NCBI RefSeq assembly: GCF_900156125.1
Contig: NZ_FTLX01000013.1
Location: forward strand, 1 to 54,786
DNA: 54,786 bases
Direction of reading: 5' to 3'
DNA from: Domibacillus enclensis
Lineage (GTDB): Bacteria > Bacillota > Bacilli > Bacillales > Domibacillaceae
The notes under the pieces are model-generated. The model did not search any database and was not told the origin of the DNA. It saw nothing but the letters and a program-made list of their open reading frames with translations. A program made the translations under genes and the position numbers. Below are positions 42,822 to 51,733 of this stretch, piece by piece. Each line of letters starts with the position of its first letter. Positions within the stretch are counted from its first letter, which is position 1.

Positions 42822-43567
42822 TGATCATTTGTAAAACCCCTCGTGAACTGGAGATTATGAAAGAAGCGGGGCGTATTGTCGCGCTTACACATCAGGAACT
42901 GCAAAACCATATCTCTCCCGGGATAAGCACGATGGAGCTGGATGCTGTTGCAGAAAACTTCATCCGAAGTATGGATGCAGCACCTTCTTTTAAAGGGTAT
43001 AATGGTTTTCCCGGCAGCATTTGCGCATCGGTTAACGAGGAGCTTGTGCACGGGATTCCCGGCAGCCGCACACTAAAAGAAGGCGACATTATCAGCATTG
43101 ATATCGGTGCTTATTATAAGGGGTATCATGGCGACTCGGCCTGGACATATCCTGTCGGCCGGATTGCACCTGAGACGGAGAAGCTTCTCGACGTAACTGA
43201 GGAATCGCTTTACATCGGACTCAATGAAGCGAAACCGGGTGAACGTCTTTCTACCATCTCCCATGCGATTCAAACGTATGTGGAATCGAATGGCTTTTCA
43301 ATCGTTCGTGAGTATGTTGGGCACGGTGTCGGGCAGAACCTCCATGAGGCTCCGCAAATTCCTCATTATGGTCCGCCAGGAAGGGGACCGGTACTAAAAC
43401 CTAGTATGGTGCTCGCGATCGAACCGATGGTCAATGCCGGTCGTCGTTACGTAAAAACACTTGAGGATAATTGGACTGTCATTACACAGGATGGAAAAAT
43501 GTGTGCTCATTTTGAACATACAATTGCGATAACCGAAACAGGCTTTGAGATTTTAACAAAAGCCTAG
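42821..43567 (+). CDS. map: Methionine aminopeptidase type I
   Basis: Map removes the initiator methionine from nascent proteins whose second residue is small. The 248-residue product has the pita-bread metal ligands: [16 protein letters not shown] (two Asp), [21 protein letters not shown] (His), IEPMVNAG (Glu) and [11 protein letters not shown] (Glu). It starts inside the adk stop codon (TAATG), with no separate ribosome binding site spacing other than AAAGGTC. In B. subtilis a small KOW-domain gene follows; here infA comes 43 nt later. Confidence 0.98.
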
Positions 43568-43609
43568 GCAGCTGCCAGTCGGATGAAAAGTGAAGGGAGA
43601 TGAACAAAA

Positions 43610-43980
<371 letters not shown>

Positions 43981-44003
43981 TATTAAAGGGAGGTGCACAT
44001 TTT

Positions 44004-44369
44004 ATGGCACGTGTAGCAGGTGTTGATATTCCACGCGACAAGCGTGTAGTTATCTCATTAACTTATATTTTCGGAATCGGCAGACCAACGTCTGAACAAA
44101 TTCTTGATGAAGCAGGTGTTTCTCAAGACACTCGTGTACGCGACTTAACGGAAGATGAATTGAACAAAATCCGTGATATCGTTGACCGCTTAAAAGTAGA
44201 GGGTGACCTTCGTCGTGAAGTATCTCTTAACATTAAACGTTTGATGGAAATCGGTTCGTTCCGTGGTATCCGTCATCGTCGTGGTCTTCCAGTGCGTGGA
44301 CAAAACACGAAAAACAACGCGCGTACTCGTAAAGGCCCGCGTAAAACTGTAGCGAACAAGAAAAAATAA
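44004..44369 (+). CDS. rpsM: Small ribosomal subunit protein uS13
   Basis: S13 in the 30S head contacts P-site tRNA and bridges to L5. The 121-residue product contains [38 protein letters not shown], the helix-two-turn-helix region [45 protein letters not shown] and the basic tail VANKKK. It starts behind AAAGGGAGGTG. Confidence 0.98.
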   Translation: MARVAGVDIPRDKRVVISLTYIFGIGRPTSEQILDEAGVSQDTRVRDLTEDELNKIRDIVDRLKVEGDLRREVSLNIKRLMEIGSFRGIRHRRGLPVRGQNTKNNARTRKGPRKTVANKKK

Positions 44370-44391
44370 TTGGTAAAGGAGGCAGAATTAA

Positions 44392-44784
<393 letters not shown>

Positions 44785-44936
44785 TCTTCCTGCATAAAGG
44801 AGAACTATTCCGGTTATAATGGAAAATTGACTGTTTTGATTCAGGAATTGACCACTTTTTATGATAAATCGGGAATGGTAAACATGGGGAATTTCGGGTT
44901 GCCGGAATTTCGACGTATTCAAGGAGGGAAAATGGA

Positions 44937-45881
44937 ATGATCGAAATTGAAAAGCCAAAAATTGAAACGGTTGAGATCAGCGATGATGCTACGTTTGGAA
45001 AGTTCGTCGTGGAACCACTTGAACGCGGATATGGTACAACTCTAGGGAACTCCTTGCGTCGTATTTTATTATCTTCACTTCCGGGTGCCGCAGTAACAGC
45101 CATTCAGATTGATGGTGTACTGCACGAATTCTCAACAATTGAAGGCGTCGTAGAAGATGTTACGTCGATCATTTTGAACATTAAGAAGCTTGCGCTCAAA
45201 ATCTACTCGGACGAGGAGAAGACGCTTGAGATCGATGTTCAAGGTCCTGGTACCGTAACGGCTGCCGACATTACTCACGATAGCGATGTGGAAATTCTAA
45301 ATCCTGATCTGCATATTGCGACTTTAGGCGAAAACGCTAATTTCCGTATGCGCTTGACGGCACAACGCGGTAGAGGGTACAACCGGGCTGATCACAACAA
45401 AAAAGAAGATCATCCAATCGGCGTCATTGCGATCGACTCCATCTATACACCTGTATCACGCGTGAACTTCCAGGTGGAAAACACACGTGTTGGGCAGCTT
45501 TCAAACTTTGATAAATTGTCACTGGACGTATGGACAGATGGCAGCATCGGACCAAAGGAAGCCATTTCTTTAGGTGCGAAAATTTTAACAGAACATCTTA
45601 ACATTTTCGTAGGATTAACAGATGAAGCACAGCATGCGGAAATCATGGTTGAAAAAGAAGAAGACCAGAAAGAAAAAGTCCTTGAGATGACGATCGAAGA
45701 ACTTGATCTATCTGTGCGTTCTTACAACTGCTTGAAACGCGCTGGTATTAATACTGTTCAAGAACTTGCGAACAAGAGCGAGGACGACATGATGAAAGTC
45801 CGCAATCTTGGCCGTAAATCACTTGAAGAAGTTAAAGCGAAACTGGACGAGCTTGGTCTCGGCTTACGAAAAGAAGATTGA
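44937..45881 (+). CDS. rpoA: DNA-directed RNA polymerase alpha subunit
   Basis: RpoA dimerises to scaffold polymerase assembly; its C-terminal domain binds UP elements and regulators. The 314-residue product has the N-terminal domain ([42 protein letters not shown]) and the C-terminal domain with [49 protein letters not shown]. It follows a 152-nt gap after rpsK that holds only weak promoter-like sequences (TATAAT at 44815) and the ribosome binding site CAAGGAGGG. Confidence 0.98.
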   Translation: MIEIEKPKIETVEISDDATFGKFVVEPLERGYGTTLGNSLRRILLSSLPGAAVTAIQIDGVLHEFSTIEGVVEDVTSIILNIKKLALKIYSDEEKTLEIDVQGPGTVTAADITHDSDVEILNPDLHIATLGENANFRMRLTAQRGRGYNRADHNKKEDHPIGVIAIDSIYTPVSRVNFQVENTRVGQLSNFDKLSLDVWTDGSIGPKEAISLGAKILTEHLNIFVGLTDEAQHAEIMVEKEEDQKEKVLEMTIEELDLSVRSYNCLKRAGINTVQELANKSEDDMMKVRNLGRKSLEEVKAKLDELGLGLRKED

Positions 45882-45916
45882 TTGACTAAACGACATCAAT
45901 AAAGGAGGGTATTTTC

Positions 45917-46309
45917 ATGGCTTACAGAAAGCTAGGACGTACAAGCGCTCAGCGCAAAGCGATGCTTCGTGATTTGACAACTGATCTTATCATCAGCGAA
46001 CGCATTGAAACGACTGAAGCACGTGCAAAAGAATTGCGCTCAGTTGCAGAAAAAATGATTACACTTGGTAAACGCGGTGATTTGCATGCCCGCCGTCAGG
46101 CTGCTGCATTCCTTCGTCACGAAGTCGCTTCTACAAAAGAAGTAGAAAAGAACGGCAAAACAGTTGAGCGTCCTGTTTACGCTTTGCAAAAATTGTTTGA
46201 TGATGTGGCACCACGCTACACTGAGCGTCAAGGTGGCTACACACGTATTATGAAAGTTGGTCCACGCCGCGGCGATGGCGCACCAATGGTGATTATCGAG
46301 CTCGTATAA
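45917..46309 (+). CDS. rplQ: Large ribosomal subunit protein bL17
   Basis: L17 lies near the tunnel exit. The 130-residue product starts [64 protein letters not shown] and ends [30 protein letters not shown]. It is about 10 residues longer than the B. subtilis protein. The extra length is in a surface segment around residues 74-92 ([19 protein letters not shown]). It is the last gene of the ribosomal supercluster and is followed by a terminator. Confidence 0.97.
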   Translation: MAYRKLGRTSAQRKAMLRDLTTDLIISERIETTEARAKELRSVAEKMITLGKRGDLHARRQAAAFLRHEVASTKEVEKNGKTVERPVYALQKLFDDVAPRYTERQGGYTRIMKVGPRRGDGAPMVIIELV

Positions 46310-46330
46310 GCTCAGGTAAAACCGCGAACG

Positions 46331-46371
46331 GGGCAGAACAAAACGAACGTTGCTTTGTTTTGCCCTTTTTT
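46331..46371 (+). terminator. rho-independent terminator after rplQ
   Basis: GGGCAGAACAAA and TTTGTTTTGCCC form a 12-bp stem with one G-U pair, an 11-nt loop and a T6 tail. It ends the S10-spc-alpha cluster. Confidence 0.92.
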
Positions 46372-46378
46372 CATACAA

Positions 46379-46563
46379 CGATAAAGCGGAGCGGCGACTC
46401 TCGCTTATCGATTTACAAGGCTTAGAGCGTTACGATGGGCGTACCCCTTAAACGCTTCATGTGCGTCCCGTCTAGCTCATGCACCCCCTGCCACGCTGCT
46501 TTAGCGGCAAGAAGAGAATGATTTTCTTCGGTTCGGGGTGCGGGCTTTTTTTATTTTTGTCCA
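46379..46563 (+). promoter_or_regulatory. structured leader region ahead of ecfA1
   Basis: Three structures follow one another. A hairpin at 46379-46410 has CGATAA-A-GCGGAG pairing with CTC-T-CGCTTATCG. A stem at 46426-46456 has AGCGTT pairing with AACGCT and encloses GGG/CCC. A terminator-like element has GCACCCC (46480-46486) pairing with GGGGTGC (46535-46541), encloses two small hairpins, and ends in GGGC plus T7. Alternative pairings exist: GTGC at 46461 with the GCAC, and GTACCCC at 46441 with the GGGGTGC. No known riboswitch class is recognised. Confidence 0.6.
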
Positions 46564-46580
46564 AAATAGGAGGAGATCCT

Positions 46581-47420
46581 GTGGGAGATTCCATTATTTC
46601 GATTGAGCGGGTATCATTTCAATATCCGGACCAGTCCGATTTTGCTTTAAAGGATGTATCGCTTCACGTACAGCGCGGGGAATGGCTGGCGATTGTCGGT
46701 CATAACGGATCAGGGAAGTCTACTCTGGCAAAGATGCTGAACGGCCTTCACTATCCGCAAGCGGGGCACGTCACAATAGGCGGTTTAGAGCTGTGTGAAG
46801 AAAATGTTTGGACTATCCGCGTAAAGCTTGGAATGGTCTTTCAGAATCCAGATAATCAATTTGTCGGCACAACCGTGCAGGATGATGTGGCTTTTGGGTT
46901 AGAAAACAGCGGTGTCGAACAAACGGTGATGAAGGAACGTGTGCTGACGTCGCTCGAAAAGGTCGGCATGGCTTCTTTTCTGAATCAAGAGCCGCACCAT
47001 CTGTCTGGCGGTCAAAAGCAGCGGGTGGCGATTGCAAGCGTCATTGCGCTTCAACCGGATATTATTTTACTGGATGAAGCAACATCTATGCTGGATCCGC
47101 TCGGCCGCGATGAAGTGATGGAAACCATTCGTGAGCTCAAGGAGCGGGAAGGCTTAACGGTCATTTCGATTACGCATGATCTCGAAGAAGCGGCGAAAGC
47201 GGACCGCGTCATTGTGCTCAACAAAGGAAGCGTTTATACAGAAGGGACGCCGCAGGCCATTTTTCAAATGGACCAGGAGCTGCTGCAGCTTGGCCTCGGC
47301 GTGCCGTTTACCGTCAAGATGAGTCACCTTCTGGCAGAGGCGGGTTTGCAGCTGTCGAAGCGACATTTTAACGAAGAAGAGCTGGTGAAAGAGTTATGGA
47401 CATTAAACTTCGAGAAGTAG
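46581..47420 (+). CDS. ecfA1: ECF transporter ATPase subunit EcfA1
   Basis: EcfA1 is one of the two ATPases of the energy-coupling factor module that powers uptake of vitamins and metals through exchangeable S components. The 279-residue product has Walker A GHNGSGKS (40-47), the Q-loop VFQNPDNQFVG typical of ECF ATPases, the ABC signature LSGGQKQR, and Walker B IILLDEATSMLD. The GTG at 46581 lies 7 nt after AGGAGGA. An open frame upstream to 46479 crosses the terminator-like structure and is not coding. It overlaps ecfA2 by 25 nt. Confidence 0.97.
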   Translation: MGDSIISIERVSFQYPDQSDFALKDVSLHVQRGEWLAIVGHNGSGKSTLAKMLNGLHYPQAGHVTIGGLELCEENVWTIRVKLGMVFQNPDNQFVGTTVQDDVAFGLENSGVEQTVMKERVLTSLEKVGMASFLNQEPHHLSGGQKQRVAIASVIALQPDIILLDEATSMLDPLGRDEVMETIRELKEREGLTVISITHDLEEAAKADRVIVLNKGSVYTEGTPQAIFQMDQELLQLGLGVPFTVKMSHLLAEAGLQLSKRHFNEEELVKELWTLNFEK

Positions 47421-48259
47421 AATACCGGTACGCGGCCGGAACACCGTTTGAACGACTGGCGATTACGGACGTGTCGTTTCATATTCCATCAGGCGAATAC
47501 GTGGCGATTATCGGTCATACGGGCTCTGGAAAGTCAACCGTTCTCCAGCACTTAAACGTCCTGCTAAAGCCGTTAAAAGGGGAAATAGAGATTGGCCGAC
47601 GCACTATCGTCGCCGGCCGAAAAGAAAAGAATTTAAAGGATGTCCGGCGGCGTGTCGGCATCGTCTTTCAATTTCCAGAGCACCAGCTGTTTGAGGAAAC
47701 CGTGGAAAAGGACATTTGCTTCGGTCCGTTTAATTTTGGTGTGCCGATGGAGCAGGCGAAAAAACGCGCGCGTGAAGCGGTTCAATTAGTCGGACTGCCG
47801 GAAAGTGTGCTGGAGCGGTCGCCGTTTGAGTTGTCAGGCGGACAGATGAGACGTGTGGCCATCGCAGGCGTTTTGGCGATGAAGCCGGATGTGCTCGTTC
47901 TGGATGAACCAACAGCGGGGCTCGATCCGAGAGGCCGGCATGACATGATGGAAATGTTTTCGTCCTTGCAAAAGAAAAACGGGCTGACGTGTGTGCTGGT
48001 TACGCACAGCATGGAAGATGCCGCACGGTACGCTGATCGAATCGTGATGATGCATAAAGGGCGTGTATACAAAACAGGCACCCCTCACGACATTTTCAGA
48101 GACCGGGACAGCTTAACAGCGATCGGTCTTGATGTACCGGAAACAGTTCGTTTTCAGCGTTTAATGGAAGCGCAGCTCGGCCGTCCTCTTAGCCGTCTTT
48201 GCTTAACGCCGGAGGAACTGGCTGAAGAACTAAGCCGGATGCGGAGGGAAAGCCTATGA
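47396..48259 (+). CDS. ecfA2: ECF transporter ATPase subunit EcfA2
   Basis: This is the second, distinct ATPase of the ECF module. The 287-residue product has Walker A GHTGSGKS (40-47), Q-loop VFQFPEHQLFEETV, signature LSGGQMRR, and Walker B VLVLDEPTAGLDPRG. It is only partly similar to EcfA1, as expected for the heterodimer. It overlaps ecfA1 by 25 nt and its stop overlaps the ecfT start (ATGA), so the three subunits are translationally coupled. Confidence 0.97.
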   Translation: MDIKLREVEYRYAAGTPFERLAITDVSFHIPSGEYVAIIGHTGSGKSTVLQHLNVLLKPLKGEIEIGRRTIVAGRKEKNLKDVRRRVGIVFQFPEHQLFEETVEKDICFGPFNFGVPMEQAKKRAREAVQLVGLPESVLERSPFELSGGQMRRVAIAGVLAMKPDVLVLDEPTAGLDPRGRHDMMEMFSSLQKKNGLTCVLVTHSMEDAARYADRIVMMHKGRVYKTGTPHDIFRDRDSLTAIGLDVPETVRFQRLMEAQLGRPLSRLCLTPEELAEELSRMRRESL

Positions 48260-49053
48260 TGGAGAAAATCATTCTGGGACGCTACCTCCCGGCCGATTCC
48301 GTTATTCACCGGATGGACCCGCGTGCCAAGCTGATGTTTATTTTCGGCTTTGTGCTGATTGTTTTTTTAGCGAATAATGTGGCGACATACGCACTGCTCG
48401 GTGCGTTTACACTTTTCGTTGTTTTTTTATCAAAAGTAAAGCCCCAATTTTTAATTGCCGGATTAAAGCCTGTAATTATTTTAATTTTATTTACGTTTTT
48501 TCTGCACGTGTTTTTTACGAAAGAAGGAGAGCTGCTGGCGGAGATCGGCTTTTTCACTATTTATAAAGGCGGGGTCATCAAAGGGATTTTTATTTCGCTT
48601 CGCTTTTTCCTCCTTATTTTGGTGACGTCTCTTTTAACGCTGACGACGCCGCCTATTTCGGTTACAGATGGAATTGAAGCACTCTTTGGCCCGTTGAAAA
48701 AAATCAAGGTGCCTGTGCATGAGCTGGCACTGATGATGTCCATCTCGCTGCGCTTTATACCGACACTGCTCGATGAAACGGATAAAATTATGAAGGCGCA
48801 AATGGCACGGGGCGCAGACTTTGCAAGCGGCCCGATTTTAGAGCGTGTAAAAGCGGTCATCCCGCTTTTGATTCCGCTGTTTGTCAGTGCATTTAAGCGG
48901 GCAGAGGAGCTCGCAGTGGCGATGGAGGCGCGCGGCTATAAAGGGGGCGAGGGACGGACGAAATACCGCATCCTCGCCTGGAAAAGCCGGGATACGGTCT
49001 CTCTCGTGCTTCTTGCTGTACTGGCAGCTGCTCTGCTCGTTCTGAGAAGCTAA
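48256..49053 (+). CDS. ecfT: ECF transporter transmembrane subunit EcfT
   Basis: EcfT couples ATP hydrolysis to movement of the substrate-binding S component in the membrane. The 265-residue product has several hydrophobic segments (for example LMFIFGFVLIVFLANNVATYALLGAF and the FFLLILVTSLLTLTT stretch) and coupling-helix motifs with the Ala-Arg-Gly signature, AQMARGADF and AMEARGYKG. No S component is encoded next to it, so this is the general (group II) module. It starts in the ecfA2 stop behind CGGAGGGA. Confidence 0.97.
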   Translation: MMEKIILGRYLPADSVIHRMDPRAKLMFIFGFVLIVFLANNVATYALLGAFTLFVVFLSKVKPQFLIAGLKPVIILILFTFFLHVFFTKEGELLAEIGFFTIYKGGVIKGIFISLRFFLLILVTSLLTLTTPPISVTDGIEALFGPLKKIKVPVHELALMMSISLRFIPTLLDETDKIMKAQMARGADFASGPILERVKAVIPLLIPLFVSAFKRAEELAVAMEARGYKGGEGRTKYRILAWKSRDTVSLVLLAVLAAALLVLRS

Positions 49054-49065
49054 GGAGGCGTATGC

Positions 49066-49848
49066 ATGAAACGAATCAAATGTGAGCTTATGTACGATGG
49101 TTCACGCTTTTCCGGCTATCAGTCACAGCCAAGGGACCGGACCGTTCAGCAGGAAATTGAAAAAGCGCTCTGGAAGATTCATAAAAAAACATCTGTGAAA
49201 ACACATGCCTCGGGCCGTACAGATGCAGGTGTACATGCGATGGGGCAGGTTCTTCATTTTGATACGCCGATCACGATGCCCGCAGAGCGCTGGGCCCGTG
49301 CGTTAAATGGCGAGCTGCCCGTGGATATATCAGTGAAGCAAACGGAAGAAGTGCCGGAAACGTTTCATTCCCGCTATTCTTCTGTTGGCAAGGAGTACCG
49401 CTACCGCATTTACCGCACGCCGTACCGCGATCCGTTCAGAACCGTATATGCGCACCATTATCCGTACCCGCTGGAGGTGGAGCGGATGAAGGATGCGGCG
49501 AAGTATATGCTGGGCGAGCATGACTTCACGTCGTTTTGTTCCACGAAAACGGATAAAGAAAACAAAGTCCGGACTGTGCATGATATTTCATTCATCGAGC
49601 AGGGAGACGATCTGGAAATCCGCTTTACCGGCAATGGGTTTTTATACAATATGGTCCGGATTATGGCCGGCACGCTGATCAAAGCCGGGAATGGACGGCT
49701 AGAACCGGCGGATGTAGCCCGGATTTTAGCGGCAAGGGACCGGAATCAAGCACCTCAAACGGCACCGGCGGAAGGATTATATTTGTGGAAGGTGCACTAT
49801 CATTCAACTTTTTCGTGCCATCCAGTTCCAGGCGACTTGCACTTTTGA
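49066..49848 (+). CDS. truA: tRNA pseudouridine(38-40) synthase
   Basis: TruA isomerises U38, U39 and U40 in the anticodon arm of many tRNAs. The 260-residue protein has the N-terminal CELMYDGSRFSGYQSQP, the catalytic GRTDAGVHA with Asp53, the KEYRYRIYRTPYRDPF segment, and the C-terminal FTGNGFLYNMVRIMAGTL. It starts 12 nt after ecfT behind TAAGGAGGCG. It shares the ecf operon, as in B. subtilis, and ends before the rplM promoter. Confidence 0.97.
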   Translation: MKRIKCELMYDGSRFSGYQSQPRDRTVQQEIEKALWKIHKKTSVKTHASGRTDAGVHAMGQVLHFDTPITMPAERWARALNGELPVDISVKQTEEVPETFHSRYSSVGKEYRYRIYRTPYRDPFRTVYAHHYPYPLEVERMKDAAKYMLGEHDFTSFCSTKTDKENKVRTVHDISFIEQGDDLEIRFTGNGFLYNMVRIMAGTLIKAGNGRLEPADVARILAARDRNQAPQTAPAEGLYLWKVHYHSTFSCHPVPGDLHF

Positions 49849-49880
49849 ATAGACAACTTCACCAAGTGTTGCATTTTGTC

Positions 49881-49909
49881 TTGACATTAGATAACAAGCG
49901 GTATATTAT
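49881..49909 (+). promoter_or_regulatory. sigma-A promoter of rplM-rpsI
   Basis: A consensus TTGACA (49881-49886), a 17-nt spacer and TATTAT (49904-49909). Confidence 0.88.
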
Positions 49910-49910
49910 A

Positions 49911-49966
49911 GCATATGGTATGTTATTTGACCCCACGATCAGCCCCGGAAAGTTAATCGTGATATA
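49911..49966 (+). promoter_or_regulatory. L13 ribosomal protein leader
   Basis: The leader after the promoter contains ATAGCATATGGTATGT, then GACCCCACGATCA, GCCCCGG and TTAATCGTGATAT. ACGATCA and TTAATCGT can pair. This matches the L13 leader family known in Firmicutes, thought to be bound by L13 or S9 for autoregulation. Confidence 0.8.
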
Positions 49967-50010
49967 AATACATGGAACCGTAAAACATAAACAAATCAGG
50001 AGGGTAAACA

Positions 50011-50448
50011 ATGCGTACGACTTATATGGCTAAAGCAAGCGAAATCGAGCGTAAATGGTTCGTGATCGACGCTGAAGGCAAAACATTGGGCCGTCTTTCA
50101 AGCGAAGTAGCTTCTATTTTGCGCGGCAAACATAAACCAACTTTCACACCACACGTTGACACTGGCGATAACGTAATTATCATCAATGCGTCTAAAATCG
50201 AATTAACAGGCAACAAACTTCAAGGGAAAATCTACTACCGTCACAGCATGTATCCAGGCGGTTTGAAACAAACAACTGCTGGCCAAATGCGTGATAAAAA
50301 CCCTGAAAGAATGCTTGAGCTTGCAATTAAAGGCATGCTTCCAAAAGGTTCTTTAGGCCGTCAAATGTTCAAGAAACTTCACGTTTACGCTGGAGCTGAA
50401 CATAAACACGAAGCACAACAACCAGAAGTTTACGAACTTCGCGGATAA
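50011..50448 (+). CDS. rplM: Large ribosomal subunit protein uL13
   Basis: L13 is an early 50S assembly protein. The 145-residue product, the same length as in B. subtilis, starts [59 protein letters not shown] and has the signature [35 protein letters not shown]. It starts behind CAGGAGGG. The leader just upstream points to autoregulation. Confidence 0.98.
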   Translation: MRTTYMAKASEIERKWFVIDAEGKTLGRLSSEVASILRGKHKPTFTPHVDTGDNVIIINASKIELTGNKLQGKIYYRHSMYPGGLKQTTAGQMRDKNPERMLELAIKGMLPKGSLGRQMFKKLHVYAGAEHKHEAQQPEVYELRG

Positions 50449-50476
50449 TTTTAATTATTAAAAGGAGGAAATGACA

Positions 50477-50869
50477 TTGTCACAAGTTCAATACTTAGGC
50501 ACAGGACGCCGTAAAAGTTCAGTAGCCCGCGTACGTCTCGTACCAGGCGAAGGTAAAATCATCATCAACGGCCGTACTGCTGAAGATTATATTCCATTCG
50601 AAGCGCTGCGCACTGTGATCAACCAGCCGCTCGTTGCGACTGAAACAGTAAACAGCTACGATGTACACGTAAATGTAAACGGAGGCGGCTACACAGGCCA
50701 AGCAGGAGCGATCCGTCACGGTATCGCCCGCGCTCTTCTGCAAGCTGACCCAGAATTCCGTCCAACACTTAAGCGTGCTGGCTACCTAACTCGTGATGCA
50801 CGTGCGAAAGAACGTAAAAAATACGGTCTTAAAGGCGCTCGTCGCGCACCTCAGTTCTCAAAACGTTAA
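50477..50869 (+). CDS. rpsI: Small ribosomal subunit protein uS9
   Basis: S9's C-terminal tail touches P-site tRNA. The 130-residue product contains [51 protein letters not shown] and the C-terminal RRAPQFSKR. The TTG at 50477 is preferred to the ATG at 50471. The Shine-Dalgarno AAAGGAGG ends only 2 nt before that ATG but 8 nt before the TTG, and the TTG gives the family length. Confidence 0.95.
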   Translation: MSQVQYLGTGRRKSSVARVRLVPGEGKIIINGRTAEDYIPFEALRTVINQPLVATETVNSYDVHVNVNGGGYTGQAGAIRHGIARALLQADPEFRPTLKRAGYLTRDARAKERKKYGLKGARRAPQFSKR

Positions 50870-50882
50870 TTTTTGGCGTTTT

Positions 50883-50918
50883 AAGCCCTTTTCCCTTTTT
50901 GGGAGAAGGGCTTTTTTT
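50883..50918 (+). terminator. rho-independent terminator after rpsI
   Basis: AAGCCCTTTTCCC and GGGAGAAGGGCTT form a long stem (one G-U) around TTTTT and are followed by T7. Confidence 0.93.
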
Positions 50919-50967
50919 CATGCCTCCTGTTTGTTGCACATATAGTGTAGGGACGGGAGGCGGGCGA

Positions 50968-51657
50968 ATGAAAAAATTCCTGCTGTTTAGTATGCTTGCG
51001 GCTATCGTTTCGTTGATCTATTTCGTTTACGCCGACGTGAAGCCTGCGTTTAATGCATGGCGGCCGCCGCTGTCCGGCATCACGGTCATGATTGATCCGG
51101 GGCATGGGGGCTTAGACGGAGGAGCGGGCAGCGAGCCTGTCCTTGAAAAGGACATTGCGCTGTCTGTGTCAGAAAAGCTGAGAGACTTTTTAAACGGGCA
51201 GGGAGCGGTCGTCATGATGACACGTGAAGAAGATACGGATTTGGCACAGAAGGAAACGAAGAGCATTCGAACGCGCAAAACCGAGGATTTAAATAAACGA
51301 AAGCAGCTCATTAATGAATCGAAAGCGGACCTGTTTATCAGCATTCATTTAAACGCGATTCCGGCAGAGCAGTGGCGGGGGGCACAGACCTTTTATTCAC
51401 CGCACTTGCCGGAAAACGAAAAAATTGCGTCAGATATACAGAAAGAGCTGAAAGGAAACCTCGGAAATACAGACAGGCAGCCGGCTGAAATCGGGCACGT
51501 GTTTATTTTAAAAGAGGCCGATATCACGGGAGCGCTTGTGGAAATCGGATTTTTGTCTAATCCGTCTGAACGGCGGCTGCTCGAAAGCGAGGAGTATCAA
51601 GAAAAAACCGCCGCCGCCATTTCGCGGGGGATCCTCCGCTTCTTTGCCCGGGAGTAA
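50968..51657 (+). CDS. cwlD: N-acetylmuramoyl-L-alanine amidase CwlD (germination)
   Basis: CwlD works with PdaA to make muramic delta-lactam in spore cortex peptidoglycan, which is needed for cortex lysis at germination. The 229-residue product has an N-terminal signal/anchor (KKFLLFSMLAAIVSLIYFVYA) and an amidase_3 domain with VMIDPGHGGLDGG (zinc His), an acidic zinc ligand in the VLEKDIALSV segment, SIHLNA (His) and ALVEIGFLSNP (catalytic Glu). The ATG at 50968 lies 7 nt after GGGAGG; an upstream frame from 50899 starts inside the rpsI terminator. B. subtilis has ybaJ and ybaK before this gene; they are missing here. Confidence 0.95.
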   Translation: MKKFLLFSMLAAIVSLIYFVYADVKPAFNAWRPPLSGITVMIDPGHGGLDGGAGSEPVLEKDIALSVSEKLRDFLNGQGAVVMMTREEDTDLAQKETKSIRTRKTEDLNKRKQLINESKADLFISIHLNAIPAEQWRGAQTFYSPHLPENEKIASDIQKELKGNLGNTDRQPAEIGHVFILKEADITGALVEIGFLSNPSERRLLESEEYQEKTAAAISRGILRFFARE

Positions 51658-51686
51658 CCGTTTCCCATCCTTCTCCGAAACGTGTA

Positions 51687-51695
51687 TGCTATACT
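51687..51695 (+). promoter_or_regulatory. extended -10 promoter of salA
   Basis: TGCTATACT (TATACT 51690-51695) is an extended -10 element 38 nt before the salA start. No good -35 is seen. Confidence 0.55.
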
Positions 51696-51733
51696 AAATA
51701 ACGAGAATAATACAGGTGAAGGATGGTGCTCCC

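Noticed and set aside
44785-44936. A promoter for rpoA in the rpsK-rpoA gap
   Set aside because: TATAAT at 44815 has no usable -35 and the TTGACC at 44848 has no -10 at the right distance; not strong enough to call.
46479-46580. N-terminal extension of ecfA1
   Set aside because: It crosses a terminator-like hairpin and lacks a ribosome binding site; the GTG at 46581 follows AGGAGGA.
50920-50967. Sporulation sigma promoter for cwlD (CATATAGTG near 50939)
   Set aside because: The -10-like CATATAG has no convincing sigma-E or sigma-G -35 partner at 13-15 nt; suggestive only.
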